From: VRUE01 sp963725085
GTDB taxonomy: Bacteria; Actinomycetota; Thermoleophilia; Solirubrobacterales; 70-9
Assembly: GCA_963725085.1 (NCBI GenBank)
Contig: CAVRXM010000005.1
Coordinates: 1,061,658 to 1,125,657 of the forward strand
Reading direction: 5' to 3'
Length of the DNA: 64,000 nt
Positions within the stretch are counted from its first letter, which is position 1. Each line of letters begins with the position of its first letter. Made by a program: the position numbers and the translations under genes. Of the stretch, positions 44,852-54,736 are shown piece by piece. The notes under the pieces were generated by a model. The model saw only the letters and a program-made list of their open reading frames with translations, made no database searches and had not been told where the DNA came from.

Positions 44852-46009
44852 TCAGTAGGACCTCGGCAGCCCCAGCACGTGCTGGCCGACAAAAGCCTGA
44901 ATCAGGTTGTTGGCGACCGGTGCGGTCTGGTAGAGGCGGGTCTCGCGGAACTTGCGCTCGATGTCGTACTCCTGGGCGAATCCAAAGCCGCCCAGCGCAT
45001 CGAGGGCGGCGTTCGCAGCCTCCCAGGAAGCCTCCGAGGCGAGGAACTTGGCGATGTTGGCCTCGGCGCCGGGGCGCCCACCGTTGTCGTAGAGCCAGGC
45101 GGCTTTCCAGCGCATCAGGCTGGCGGCCTCGACCGACATGTGGGCGCGGGCGAGGGGAAACTGCACCCCCTGGTTGGCGCCGATCGGTTTGCCGAAGACG
45201 ACCCGCTCGCCGGCGTAGGAGGAAGCGCGGTCGATAAAGAAGCGGCCGTCGCCGATGCACTCGGCGGCGATCAGGATCCGCTCCGCATTCATCCCGTCGA
45301 TGATGTATCGAAAACCTTTCCCCTCCTCGCCGATCAGGGCGTCCGGGGGGAGCTCGAGCCCGTCGATGAAGATCTCGGTCGTCGCGTGGTTCATCATCGT
45401 CTTGATCGGCTTGATCGTCAGTTGCGGGCCGCGATCGCGCATGTCGACCAAGAAGACCGAGAGGCCGTCGCTCTTTTTTTCGACCTCGTCAGCGGCGGCG
45501 GTGCGCGCCAACAGCAGCATCAGATCGGAGTGTTCGGCCCGCGAAGTCCAGATCTTGTGGCCATCGACCACGTAGCCGTCCTCTGTCCGGCGGGCGAACG
45601 TCTTGATCCTGGTGGTGTCCGAGCCGGCGTCGGGCTCGGTCACGCCGAACGCCTGCAGACGCAGCCCGCCGGCGGCGATCTTCGGCAGGAACTCGGCCTT
45701 CTGCCGGTCGGAGCCGTGGCGCAGGAGCGTTCCCATCGTGTACATCTGGGCATGACAGGCCCCGGCATTGCAGCCGGTCGCGCAGATCTCCTCGAGGATC
45801 GCGCTTGCCGGCCCAATCCCGAGGCCCGACCCGCCGTACTCTTCCGGGATCAGGGCCGCGAGCCACCCTTTGTCGGTGAGCGCCTGGACAAACTGGGTCG
45901 GGTAAGTGTCGGGCTCGAGGTTGCGCCAGTACTCGCCGGGGAAATCGGCACAGAGTTCCCGCACTGCCGCGCGGATGTCCTTGACTTCGTCGCCGATCGT
46001 GAAGTCCAC
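44852..46009 (-). CDS. Acyl-CoA dehydrogenase
   Basis: 385 aa. IPEEYGGSGLG, ICATGCNAGACHAQ, FGVTEPDAGSDTTRI (FAD/substrate loop), VDGHKIWTSRAEHSDLMLLL, and ALGGFGFAQEYDIERKFRETRL. The usual catalytic Glu region (YEGTNEIQ in many members) reads YQTAPVANNLIQ, so the base must come from elsewhere, as in some subgroups. It ends the Lrp-MaoC-ACAD operon, 3 bp after MaoC. The substrate is likely a CoA thioester from amino-acid or branched-chain breakdown; not provable here. Confidence 0.88.
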   Translation of the reverse strand: MDFTIGDEVKDIRAAVRELCADFPGEYWRNLEPDTYPTQFVQALTDKGWLAALIPEEYGGSGLGIGPASAILEEICATGCNAGACHAQMYTMGTLLRHGSDRQKAEFLPKIAAGGLRLQAFGVTEPDAGSDTTRIKTFARRTEDGYVVDGHKIWTSRAEHSDLMLLLARTAAADEVEKKSDGLSVFLVDMRDRGPQLTIKPIKTMMNHATTEIFIDGLELPPDALIGEEGKGFRYIIDGMNAERILIAAECIGDGRFFIDRASSYAGERVVFGKPIGANQGVQFPLARAHMSVEAASLMRWKAAWLYDNGGRPGAEANIAKFLASEASWEAANAALDALGGFGFAQEYDIERKFRETRLYQTAPVANNLIQAFVGQHVLGLPRSY

Positions 46010-46012
46010 TTG

Positions 46013-46537
46013 TCAGCCTCGCCAGTTGTCCTGCGGCTTCGGGAAGCCGTCCTGCGCCTGCGGGGCCCCGCGCAGGTAGACCATGAAGGAGCGCTTGAAT
46101 TCCACCACCGTCTCCCCTCGCTGGTTGATTCCACGGGTCCGCAGCAGGACGATGCCGACGTCTGGGTCGGAGCGGGACTCGCGCAGGTCGAGGATCTCCG
46201 ACTCGGCCCACAAGGTATCGCCGGCGAAGACCGGCGCGGGGAGTTCGATATCGGTCCAGGAGAGATTGGCGGCGGCGTTCTCGCTGGTATCGGAGACCGA
46301 GAGGCCGGTGACCAGGGCGACGGTGAGGCAACTGTTGACCAGAGGCTTCCCGAAGCGCGTCTTGGCGGCAAACTCGGAGTTGAAGTGGACCTGGTTGGTG
46401 TTCATCGTCAACGCGGTGAACCAGACGTTGTCAGTCTCCGAGATCGTCCGCCCGATCCGACTGTGGTACACATCGCCCACCTCGAAGTCCTCGTAGAACC
46501 TGCCGCGCCAGCTCTTGGGCATTGCTTCACTCGTCAT
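46013..46537 (-). CDS. MaoC family hot-dog hydratase
   Basis: 174 aa. FEVGDVYHSRIGRTISETDNVWFTALTMNTNQVHFNSEFAAKTRFGKPLVNSCLTVALVTGLS contains the Asp-x4-5-His hydratase box (here N-x-N-x-x-H, with Asp shifted). FAGDTLWAESEILDL and NQRGETVVEFKRSFMVYLRG are the second-half strands. Relatives include mesaconyl-CoA and enoyl-CoA hydratases. It lies between the Lrp regulator and the acyl-CoA dehydrogenase, consistent with a small beta-oxidation-like step. Confidence 0.83.
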   Translation of the reverse strand: MTSEAMPKSWRGRFYEDFEVGDVYHSRIGRTISETDNVWFTALTMNTNQVHFNSEFAAKTRFGKPLVNSCLTVALVTGLSVSDTSENAAANLSWTDIELPAPVFAGDTLWAESEILDLRESRSDPDVGIVLLRTRGINQRGETVVEFKRSFMVYLRGAPQAQDGFPKPQDNWRG

Positions 46538-46563
46538 CTCTCGCAGCCCCTTTCATGTCTCCG

Positions 46564-47016
46564 TTATCTGTCGCTCCCCCGTGGTTCGTGAGTGTCCAAG
46601 ACCATCAATGTCTTTGTCCCGGTCACCCTGCCGCTGCGCCGCAGCTTGTCGATCGCCCGGGTAAGACCCGCCAGGTCCCGGACCCGCAGGTGAACGAGGG
46701 CATCTGGATCGCCCGCGATCGTGTAGATCGTGTCCACCTCGCGGACACCGTCGGCGACGCGAGCGATCGCCGAGACCTCGGTGTCCCCGGCGAAGCGAAG
46801 CTCGGTGAAGGCCTCGATCGGTTCCCCGAGCTTGGCATGGTCGACGCGGGCGGTGTAGCCAAGGATCACCTCCAGCTCCTCCAATCGCGCCAACCGGCGC
46901 TTGACCGCGGGGGCCGATAGACCCACCGCCGAGCCGATGTCCGCGAGCGTGCGACGGCCGGCTGCGAGGAGCAGCTCGACAATTTCCCTGTCGGTCCCGT
47001 CAATTTGCGCTTCCAT
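46564..47016 (-). CDS. Lrp/AsnC family transcriptional regulator
   Basis: 150 aa from ATG 47016. N-terminal HTH: DGTDREIVELLLAAGRRTLADIGSAVGLSAPAVKRRLARLEELEVILGYTARVDHAKLG. C-terminal RAM domain: VREVDTIYTIAGDPDALVHLRVRDLAGLTRAIDKLRRSGRVTGTKTLMVL. First gene of an operon with MaoC and ACAD, divergent from the AceE-like gene, so it probably controls both in response to an amino acid or related acid. Confidence 0.9.
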   Translation of the reverse strand: MEAQIDGTDREIVELLLAAGRRTLADIGSAVGLSAPAVKRRLARLEELEVILGYTARVDHAKLGEPIEAFTELRFAGDTEVSAIARVADGVREVDTIYTIAGDPDALVHLRVRDLAGLTRAIDKLRRSGRVTGTKTLMVLDTHEPRGSDR

Positions 47017-47042
47017 GCTGAAGAATCTTAACTTCCAGCATG
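47014..47042. promoter_or_regulatory. Dyad over the AsnC-type start codon
   Basis: CATGCTG (47014-47020) and CAGCATG (47036-47042) are perfect inverted 7-mers around an AT-richer centre; the left arm contains the regulator's start codon. Further AT-rich sequence (GAGATATCTTTCA, 47052-47064) follows. Position suits autoregulation in the 111-bp divergent gap. Inferred. Confidence 0.45.
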
Positions 47043-47127
47043 GATCTCCAGAGATATCTTTCACAGAACGGGCCTACCTGCAGCGAGAAGTTGCGCGGAC
47101 TACGAGGGGTCGCCTACTCTCCAGGTC

Positions 47128-49465
47128 ATGCAGGAGGGACTGCCCGTCGTCGAGCAGGGGGACGCATCGCCGGACCTCGCGGTGCTCGAGAGCGTCGAGA
47201 GGAGGGTGCTCTGGCTGGCGACGAGCATCATCCATCACGCCAACAAGATCCGCCGCACCTCGTCGGGAGTGAAGGTGGGAGGCCACCAATCGTCCTCCGC
47301 CTCGATGGTCAGCATCATGACGGCGCTCTACTTCACACACCTCAGCGCGGAGGACCGCGTCTCCGTCAAGCCGCACGCCGCCCCGGTCGCACAGGCGATT
47401 AGCTATCTTCTCGGCTGGCTTGATCCCGCCTACCTGACCGAGCTGCGCGCTTTCGGGGGCATGCAGAGCTATCCAAGCCGGCTCAAGGATCCCTACCCCG
47501 TCGATTTCTCCACTGGCTCGGTCGGTATCGGTGCGACCGCCACACTGTGGAGTGCGTTGGCGAGCCGCTATGTCAGGTCTCGTTTCGGGGGACAGCCGGC
47601 CGGTCGCCACATAGCTCTACTCGGCGACGCGGAGCTGGACGAGGGAGCCGTCTGGGAGGCGCTGGTCGACCCCACGATCCCGTCGCTCGACGGAGTGACG
47701 TGGGTTGTCGACCTCAACCGCCAGTCTCTCGACCGGGTCGTGCCCAACATCGCCACCGGCCGGATTCGCGGCATGTTCGAAGATGCCGGCTGGCGAACGA
47801 TCGTGCTCAAGTACGGGCGGCGCCTGCAGCAGCTGTTCGGTCGCGACGGCGGCGACGCGTTGCGGCGGCGGATCGACGAGATGAGCAACGAGGAGTACCA
47901 GCGCATCCTGCGAAGCGAGCCCCAGGAGGTTCGCAGCCGCCTGCCCGGCAACGATTGGGACCGCCACGACGTCGAGCGCCTCCTCGCCGACCTGACCGAC
48001 GAGGAGTTGGGGCTGGCGATCAGGGATCTCGGCGGGCATGACCTCGGCGGCCTTCTGGACGCATTTCACCAAGCCGATCTCGAGGATCGGCCGACTGTGA
48101 TCTTCGCCTACACGATCAAGGCGCGGGGCCTCCCCACCGAGGGCCATCCTGCGAATCACTCGGCCCTGCTCAGCCCCGACCAATGGCAGGCGCTGGCGGA
48201 TGAGCTGGATGCAGACGCCCGCGACCCATGGGCGGGATTTCCAGCCGACAGCCCCGAGGCCGAGCTGTGCGCCGATGCCGCGCATCGCCTGCGGCGGGAG
48301 CCGGCCTCCCGCAGGCCCCCGCCGCCGGTGCCCAGCGAGATCGGTCATGAGCACACTGGGAAACTCTCCACGCAGCAGGCCTTTGGTCGCTTCTTGACAG
48401 AACTGCGCAGAGTTGCGTCCGACGTCGCCGAGCGGGTGGTGACGACAAGTCCCGACGTCGCCCTGTCGACCAATCTCGGCGGCTGGATCAACCATGCTGG
48501 CGTCTGGAACCCCACCGACCGCACGGACTGGTTCGGGGATGACACCAACACGCTGGTGCACTGGCGCGAGGGCCGGGGTGGCCAGCACATCGAGCTCGGG
48601 ATCGCTGAGGCGAACATGGTCGGCCTGCTGGGTGAGCTGGGCGCGACCTGGTCGCGGGAAGGGGAGCCCTTGCTTCCCATCGGAACCCTCTACGACCCGT
48701 TCCTCGCGCGGGCTCTGGAGCCGTGGTCGTTCGGCATCTACGCCGGCGGCCAGTCGATCCTCGTCGGCACGCCGTCCGGCGTCTCCCTGGCCCCTGAGGG
48801 GGGCGCCCACCAATCGGTCATCACCCCCTCGATCGGGATCGAGCAACCCCTGTGCACGGCTTGGGAGCCCGCCTTCGGCCAGGACCTGGAGTGGACGCTG
48901 CTCGCCGCCCTCAGCAGGCTCGCGCGCACCGATGGCGAATCGGCGTATTTCCGGCTCAGCACGAGACCGATCGATCAGTCGCTGGCGTCGCTGCCCAAGG
49001 ACCCCGAGGCGAGGGAGCGCCGACGCCGTGAGGTGCTCGCGGGCGGCTATCTCCTGCGCACCACGCCTGACGCGGCCGGAGGTCACGATCGTGGCGGTCG
49101 GCGTCACCGTCCCGGAGGCATGCGAGGCGGCGGAGGAGCTCGGCGCCTCCGGAATTGCCGCCGACGTCGTCTGCCTGACCTCGCCCGACCTCCTCTATCG
49201 TGCGCTCAGGGCCCGGCAGGGGCTGGCGGAGGGTGAGCAGGCGCTTCTCGACGCCCTCTTTCCGGCCGAGCGGGTGGCGCCGATCGTCTCGGTCCACGAT
49301 GGCCATCCCCACGCCCTTTCCTTCCTCTCAGCGATCCACGGAGCTCCGAGCTCCGGCCTCGGCGTCGATCATTTCGGTCAGTCTGGCGATGTCGGCGACA
49401 TCTACCGCCACTTCGGCATCGACGTCGACACGATCGTCGGGGCCGCGTTGGACCTGCTCGGCTGA
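47128..49465 (+). CDS. Transketolase-family protein, pyruvate dehydrogenase E1 (AceE)-like, one frame break
   Basis: About 779 aa; E. coli AceE is 887. TPP-binding core: KVGGHQSSSASMVSIMTALYF, STGSVGIGATATLWSALA, LLGDAELDEGAVWEALVDP and WVVDLNRQSLD. C-terminal pyrimidine and transketolase-C domains: HIELGIAEANMVGLLGELGATW, LLPIGTLYDPFLARALE, and after an extra base near 49080, EVTIVAVGVTVPEACEAAEELG to FGIDVDTIVGAALDLLG. No E2 or E3 genes are nearby, so it may act as a stand-alone TPP enzyme or pair with distant subunits. The 2-oxo-acid substrate is unknown. It is divergent from the Lrp operon. Confidence 0.8.
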
Positions 49466-49513
49466 CCCGGCTCTGCTAGGTTCCAAACCGATCAGTCGAC
49501 ACGGACCCGAAGC

Positions 49514-50713
49514 TTGCGCCGGCTGCTAGCTCTCACCACTGCGCTGCTCTTCTTAGAGCTGCTCTTCTTCGGCCTGCTCTCGCCATTGCTGCCCGGGCTG
49601 AAGCGGGAATTCGACCTCTCGACCTCGGCGGTTGGGGTGCTGATGGCGAGCTACGCCCTGGGTGCGATCGTCGGCGCGGCGCTGGCGCTGGTCCTCTGCA
49701 CACGGAACGGGCCGCGCACAGCGGCGGTCGCGAGCCTGGTCGCCTTCGCGGTCTCCAGCGCCGCCTTCGGCCTGGCGCCGACCTACGCGGCGCTCCTCAG
49801 CGCACGCTTCCTCCAGGGCGTGGCCGGAGCGACCTGCTGGACCGCGGGGCTCGTCTGGCTGCTCGAGGTGGGCCCACTGGGGGGTCGCGGTGAGCGGCTT
49901 GGCTACGCCTTCGGAGTCGCCGAGACAGGGGCGATTCTCGGGCCCGCCGTCGGGGGAGTCGCCGCTGCCGTCGGACGCCCGACCGCCTTCGGTGGTGTCG
50001 CGGTGGCCTGCATCTTCCTCGCGCTTCTCACCCTGCGCATGCCACCACCCGAGCCGATCAGCCTCGTCGGCTCCCGCGTACGGGCGATGGTTTCCTCGAG
50101 CTCGGTGCGGACGACGATCTGGCTGACCGCCCTGCCGGCCACCCTGCTTGCCGCCCTCAGCGTCCTGGCTCCTCTCCAGCAGCACGCGATCGGCGCCGGC
50201 GCCGGAGAGATCGCGGCGACCTTCGCGGTCGCGGCTCTGGCCGGGGTCTTGATCCGGCCGCTTTTCGGACGATGGTCGGACCGTCGCGGCCCGTTGCGGC
50301 CGATCAGGATCGCGCTGCTTTGCCTTTTCCCGGTTGTGCTCGCGCTGCCCTGGTCTGACAACCGGGTCCTGGTGGCGCTGATGATCTGCTGGTCCCTGGT
50401 CCTGGTCGGGGTGCTGTGGGCGCCGCTGATGGTGATGCTCTCGGACGCCTGCCTCGCGGCCGGGGTCGGGCAGATCATGGCGGTGACGGTGATGAACTTC
50501 ACCTGGCCGCCGGGCAACATCCTCGGCTCGGCCGGCGGAGCGGCGGTCGCACAGGCGGCGGGCCAGCGCACCGCGTACGCGCTGATGGCGGTCGCCCTGC
50601 TGTGTGGGTACCTGGCGCTGAGGAGGGGCGTCTCCTTCGAGCCCGTCGCCGTTGCCGACCGAGCGCGCCGGGCCCGCTCAGTCGAGCCGGGTGGCGCCTA
50701 TCGAGCAGGCTGA
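49514..50713 (+). CDS. MFS transporter
   Basis: 399 aa, 12 hydrophobic segments. LLFFGLLSPLLPGLKREFDLS, ASYALGAIVGAALALVL (MFS motif A region is weak), SARFLQGVAGATCWTAGLVWL, and AETGAILGPAVGGVAAAVGRP (motif C-like, drug/H+ antiporter group). TTG start at 49514. The central loop is short. Follows the AceE-like gene by 48 bp; efflux of a small metabolite is likely, the identity unknown. Confidence 0.87.
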   Translation: MRRLLALTTALLFLELLFFGLLSPLLPGLKREFDLSTSAVGVLMASYALGAIVGAALALVLCTRNGPRTAAVASLVAFAVSSAAFGLAPTYAALLSARFLQGVAGATCWTAGLVWLLEVGPLGGRGERLGYAFGVAETGAILGPAVGGVAAAVGRPTAFGGVAVACIFLALLTLRMPPPEPISLVGSRVRAMVSSSSVRTTIWLTALPATLLAALSVLAPLQQHAIGAGAGEIAATFAVAALAGVLIRPLFGRWSDRRGPLRPIRIALLCLFPVVLALPWSDNRVLVALMICWSLVLVGVLWAPLMVMLSDACLAAGVGQIMAVTVMNFTWPPGNILGSAGGAAVAQAAGQRTAYALMAVALLCGYLALRRGVSFEPVAVADRARRARSVEPGGAYRAG

Positions 50714-50721
50714 GTCGAGCG

Positions 50722-52435
50722 TCACTTGGTCTTGGCCCACCACCGAACTTCGGGCAGATCGCTCGAATAGTATTCGGTCATCTTGTTGCCCAGAACGCTC
50801 ACCACCTGCTGGTTGTAGACCCAGATCCTCGGCGCGGCGTCGATCCACAGTTCGTCCGCTTTGTTGAGCTTCTTCTGTCAGTTCCGGCCCTTCTGGGGTG
50901 AACGGGACTTCTTTCATCAGCTTGTCCGCTTCCGGGACGCAGACGTTGGTGTCGTTGAAGCCGTTGTTCGGCGGGCACTGGAGGTCATAGGCCCAGTAGT
51001 AGTCGGGCGCCACTACCTGCGGGCCGTCGATGAAGACGGTCGCGCCTTCATGGCTTTCGTACACGACTTCGAGGAAGTTGGCGGACGATGTCGTCTTCAC
51101 TTCCGCCTTGACCCCGAGCGGTTCCCACGCCGCCTGCGCGGCGGTGGCGATTTCTTTTTCGACCGTCGCTCCCTGGGTCACGTATATCGGGAAGCTGACC
51201 GGAGTCTTCACCCCTGATTCCTTGATCAGCTGTTCGGCTTTTTCGACGTTGGTTTCCCTCGGGGGCCCGACCTTCGGGTCGTACCAGGAGAACGCCGGCA
51301 TCCACTCTCCGTTATACAGTTCGCCGTACCCGTACCCTACTTTCTGGAGGACCGCTTCGTAGGGGAAGGCGTAGCTCAGCGCCTGGCGGAACTTCTTGTT
51401 CAGGAAGAAGGGGAACTTGCCGCTGTTGAACGGCGCCTTGTCGTTCTCTGGGAAGTTCAGCGTCTGCGCCTGCCGGGACCTCGCCGCGTTGACGATGCAG
51501 CAGGAGTTGCCTTCGAGGCTCTTCGCCGCCTGTCCCGACATTCCGAGGGTCACGTCGGCCTGCCCGGACTGTGCCTGCAGGAGAAGTGTTTCGTTCTGGG
51601 GGACGAACTTCATGATGATGTTCTTCGTTTTTGGCGGCTGGAAGAAGTCAGGGTTGGCTTCGAGAACGAGTTCCTGATTCGGCTTGTAGCTCTTGAGGTT
51701 GTAGGGGCCGTAGCCGGCCGAGTGGGTGCCGAGCCATTTGATCGGGATTGCCGGCTTCTGGCCACCGTGTTCTTCGAGCAGCTTGGGGTCGTAGATCGCC
51801 CCGGCGGTCGGGGTCGAGAGGACCTGAAGCTGGTTGGGGGCCGGCCGCTTGTAGTTGATGACGAGCGTCTGCGAGTCCGGAGCGGAGATCGACTTGATCA
51901 GCGGCGGCTTGAAGTCGGTTTCTTCGAGGACCGAGTAGCCCCCCGATTCCCCGGTCTGGGTCCTTTCCAGCGAATATTTGACGGCGTTCGCGTCCACAGG
52001 GTCACCGCTAGGGAACTTCAAACCGGGGTGGATCTTGAAAGTCAGGGTGCGCTTGCCGTTGCTGAACTTCCAGGATTCGGCGACGTACGGTTCCACCGCG
52101 GTGACCGCGAGATCCTGTTCGGTGCTTCCTTCCACCGGCCCGGGGACGCGCTTCGGCTGGGTCAGCTCCGAGTAGAGGGCGCCGTCAAGCCCGACTTCCA
52201 GGTTGGCGAAGGTGAAGCTCGGATCGAGGGTCGCGGGCGGGATGGCGACGTTCGCGATCAGCGTCGCGTTGGGATCGTTTTCGGCCGTGTTGAGGGAGCC
52301 GGAGGCGCTGTTTCCGGATTCCGTACTCGAGGAGCCGCCACCCCCGCAGGCTGCGAGGAAGAGGGCGGCCACGACTGCCGCGGCGGCGGCGGCGATCCTC
52401 ACTGGCTGAATCCGGGCCGATGCTTTGCGAGCCAT
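50722..52435 (-). CDS. ABC transporter substrate-binding lipoprotein, family 5 (Dpp/Opp type), one frame break
   Basis: About 571 aa. ATG 52435 follows GGAG at 6 nt. Lipobox ALFLAACGGGG gives a Cys-anchored lipoprotein. SBP family 5 boxes: PATLDPSFTFANLEVG, EPYVAESWKFSNGKRTLTFKIHPGLKFPSGDPVDANAVKYSLER, FFLNKKFRQALSYAF. Near 50875 an extra base moves ELTE to KLNKADELWIDAAPRIWVYNQQ and the stop at 50724-50722. Last gene of the permease/ATPase operon in map order (the set runs 56709 to 50722). Ligands in this family are peptides, nickel chelates or opines. Confidence 0.87.
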
Positions 52436-52517
52436 GGAATCTCCGTCCCTTTCTGTCATGACCGAAGCGTTGCCTCCAGTGGCAGCGCCATTTCCGTATT
52501 TCCGTTTTCCGTGACGA

Positions 52518-53636
52518 TCAATCGGTATCCGACCCTAACCGGCTCGTACCATCTGAGTCAAGGTGCTGCTCGGCGACGTCGGCGACGCCACGATCCACCT
52601 TCATTTCGCCGGGAAAGTGGCAGGCCACCGAGTGCCCGGGAGCGTGCGTGACAAGCGGCGGTCGCTGCTGGCGACAGATGTCGCGCCCGCGGCCGACCGG
52701 GCAGCGAGGCTCGAACGGGCAGCCTGGCGGTCGCTCGACCACCGAGCCCACTTCCCCGATCGGGGGGCGGCGTTTCGCCCGCCGCTCGCGGCCGCCGGCG
52801 GTCGGCACCGGAACCACCGAGAGGAGCGACACGGAGTAGGGGTGGAGCGGGCTGCGGAAGAGTGTGGCGCTGTCGGCCGCCTCCATCACCTGGCCGAGGT
52901 AGAGGACCGCGATCCGGTCGCAGAAGAACTCGGCGACCGCGAGGTCGTGGGTGATGAAGACATAGGTCTGCCCGAACTCCCGCTGCAGCCGCCGAAGCAC
53001 GTTCAGCACCTGGGCCTGGACCGAGACGTCGAGGGCGCTGACCGGCTCGTCGAGGATCACCAGGTCCGGCTGAAGGACGAAGGCCCGAGCGAGCCCGATT
53101 CGCTGGCGCTGGCCACCCGAGAAGGCGTGCGGGCGACGGGCGGCCTGGGCGGCGGTGAGGCCGACCTCGACGAGCATGTTGATCGCCTTCTCGCGCCGCT
53201 GTGCGCGGTCCCCGATCTCGTGGATCTCGAGGGGCTCCTCGACGATCGCCGATGCGGTCATGCGGGGATCGAGCGATGCGTAGGGGTCCTGGAAGACGAG
53301 CTGCATCCGCCGTCGCAGCTGCCGCAGGTCGTCCCTTCCGAGCGTGGTCAGGTCGACGTTCTCGAACTGAACCTCTCCGCCGCTCGGCTCGAGGAGCCGA
53401 AGCAGGCAGCGGGCCAGGGTGGACTTCCCGCACCCCGACTCGCCGACCAGGCCGAAGGTCTCGCCGCGTTTGACGCTGAGTGAGATCTGGTCGAGCACGG
53501 TGACCGGGACGCGGCGTGCGAATCGCTGCGGATCGCGGACCATGAACGTCTTCGAGAGCTCCCGTGCCTCGAGGAGCGGCCCGTCCTCGCCGGTTCGATC
53601 CGGCATCGGTCCGGTGGCCGTATCGGTGGGGCTCAT
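52518..53636 (-). CDS. ABC transporter ATP-binding protein, DppF/OppF type
   Basis: 372 aa from ATG 53636 (4-bp overlap with the previous gene). Walker A GESGCGKSTLARCLLRLL, Q-loop MQLVFQDPYASLDPR, signature HAFSGGQRQRIGLARA, Walker B DLVILDEPVSALD, H-loop YVFITHDLAVAEF, and the C-terminal oligopeptide-transporter Cys box (GCPFEPRCPVGRGRDIC). That Cys box can bind an iron-sulfur cluster in relatives. Cytoplasmic motor subunit of the importer. Confidence 0.92.
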   Translation of the reverse strand: MSPTDTATGPMPDRTGEDGPLLEARELSKTFMVRDPQRFARRVPVTVLDQISLSVKRGETFGLVGESGCGKSTLARCLLRLLEPSGGEVQFENVDLTTLGRDDLRQLRRRMQLVFQDPYASLDPRMTASAIVEEPLEIHEIGDRAQRREKAINMLVEVGLTAAQAARRPHAFSGGQRQRIGLARAFVLQPDLVILDEPVSALDVSVQAQVLNVLRRLQREFGQTYVFITHDLAVAEFFCDRIAVLYLGQVMEAADSATLFRSPLHPYSVSLLSVVPVPTAGGRERRAKRRPPIGEVGSVVERPPGCPFEPRCPVGRGRDICRQQRPPLVTHAPGHSVACHFPGEMKVDRGVADVAEQHLDSDGTSRLGSDTD

Positions 53637-54736
53637 GCGGTTAGCTCCGCAATCCGCGACTCGGCGAAGTGGCACTCGACCGTCGCCGCACCCTCCGGGC
53701 CGTCCACTCGATGCGGTTTGGGCTCCTGCTGCTGGCACTGCGCCAGTCCCTTGCCAACGGGGCAGCGGGGCTCGAAGGAGCAGCCGGTGGGCAGGTTGGA
53801 GAGGTTCGGCGGAGCGCCCTCGATCGCCGGCAGCTGACCGCTGACGAGCCGCTCCGGATTCGGGACGCATTTCAGCAGCGCCTCGCTGTATGGATGTGTC
53901 GGGGCCCGGAAGATGTGCTCAACGCCCGAGGTCTCCACCAGCCTTCCGGCATACATGACGGCCACCGAGTCGCAGAATTCGGAAACGAGTCCGAGGTTGT
54001 GGGTGATGAGGATGACCGCGGTGCGGTGTTCGTCGACGAGCCTGTCGAGGAGGCTGAGCACCTGTGCCTGGGTGGTCACGTCGAGGGCGGTGGTCGGCTC
54101 GTCGGCGATCAGCACGTCTGGGTTCGATGCGATCGCGATCGCCAGCGCAACGCGCTGGCGCATCCCGCCGGAGAACTGATGTGGATACTCGTCCAGGCGG
54201 CGCTCGCCCTGCGCGATTTCCACCTCGCTGAGCAGCTCGGCGGCGCGCTTGCGCCCGGCCGAGCGCCGTAGGCCGGGTTCGTGAGCAGCCAGCGCCTCGA
54301 TGATCTGCTTGCCGATCGTCCTGACCGGATCCAGAGCGGTCGAAGGATCCTGCAGGATGAGGGCAATCTCCTTACCGCGCACCGCGGCCAGCTGGCGGTC
54401 GGAGAGCTTCGAGATGTCGCGGCCGTTCAGCTTGATCTCGCCCTCGACGACGCGGCCCGGCGGCTCGATCAGGCCCAGGATCGAGAGCGCCAGCGCCGAC
54501 TTGCCCGAACCCGACTCTCCGACCACCCCCAACCGTTCGGTTGCGCGCAGATCCAAGCTGAGGTCGCGGACGGCGTGGACAGTCGAGTCGTCGGTCTCAT
54601 AGACGGTGCTGACGTTGCGGACGGAAAGGACGAACTCGCGCTCCGCCTCAGCCACGCTCGAGCCAGGATCGCGGTCGCTCGCGCCGCCGTCGCGGCGCGA
54701 GCGCGAGCCCATATCCCGAAGGCGTCCCATGTTCAC
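53633..54736 (-). CDS. ABC transporter ATP-binding protein, DppD/OppD type
   Basis: 367 aa from GTG 54736 (ATG 54730 possible). Walker A GESGSGKSALALSILGL, Q-loop ALILQDPSTALDPV, signature HQFSGGMRQRVALA, Walker B DVLIADEPTTALDV, H-loop AVILITHNLGLVSEF and Cys box GCSFEPRCPVGKGLAQC. The N-terminal 30 residues are polar and not conserved. Coupled by GTGA overlap to the permease before it and by ATGA to the DppF-type gene after it. Confidence 0.92.
   Translation of the reverse strand: MNMGRLRDMGSRSRRDGGASDRDPGSSVAEAEREFVLSVRNVSTVYETDDSTVHAVRDLSLDLRATERLGVVGESGSGKSALALSILGLIEPPGRVVEGEIKLNGRDISKLSDRQLAAVRGKEIALILQDPSTALDPVRTIGKQIIEALAAHEPGLRRSAGRKRAAELLSEVEIAQGERRLDEYPHQFSGGMRQRVALAIAIASNPDVLIADEPTTALDVTTQAQVLSLLDRLVDEHRTAVILITHNLGLVSEFCDSVAVMYAGRLVETSGVEHIFRAPTHPYSEALLKCVPNPERLVSGQLPAIEGAPPNLSNLPTGCSFEPRCPVGKGLAQCQQQEPKPHRVDGPEGAATVECHFAESRIAELTA

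Noticed and set aside
44705..46591. A 628-aa plus-strand frame opposite the ACAD and MaoC genes
   Set aside because: No recognisable domain, and it spans two well-supported minus-strand genes.
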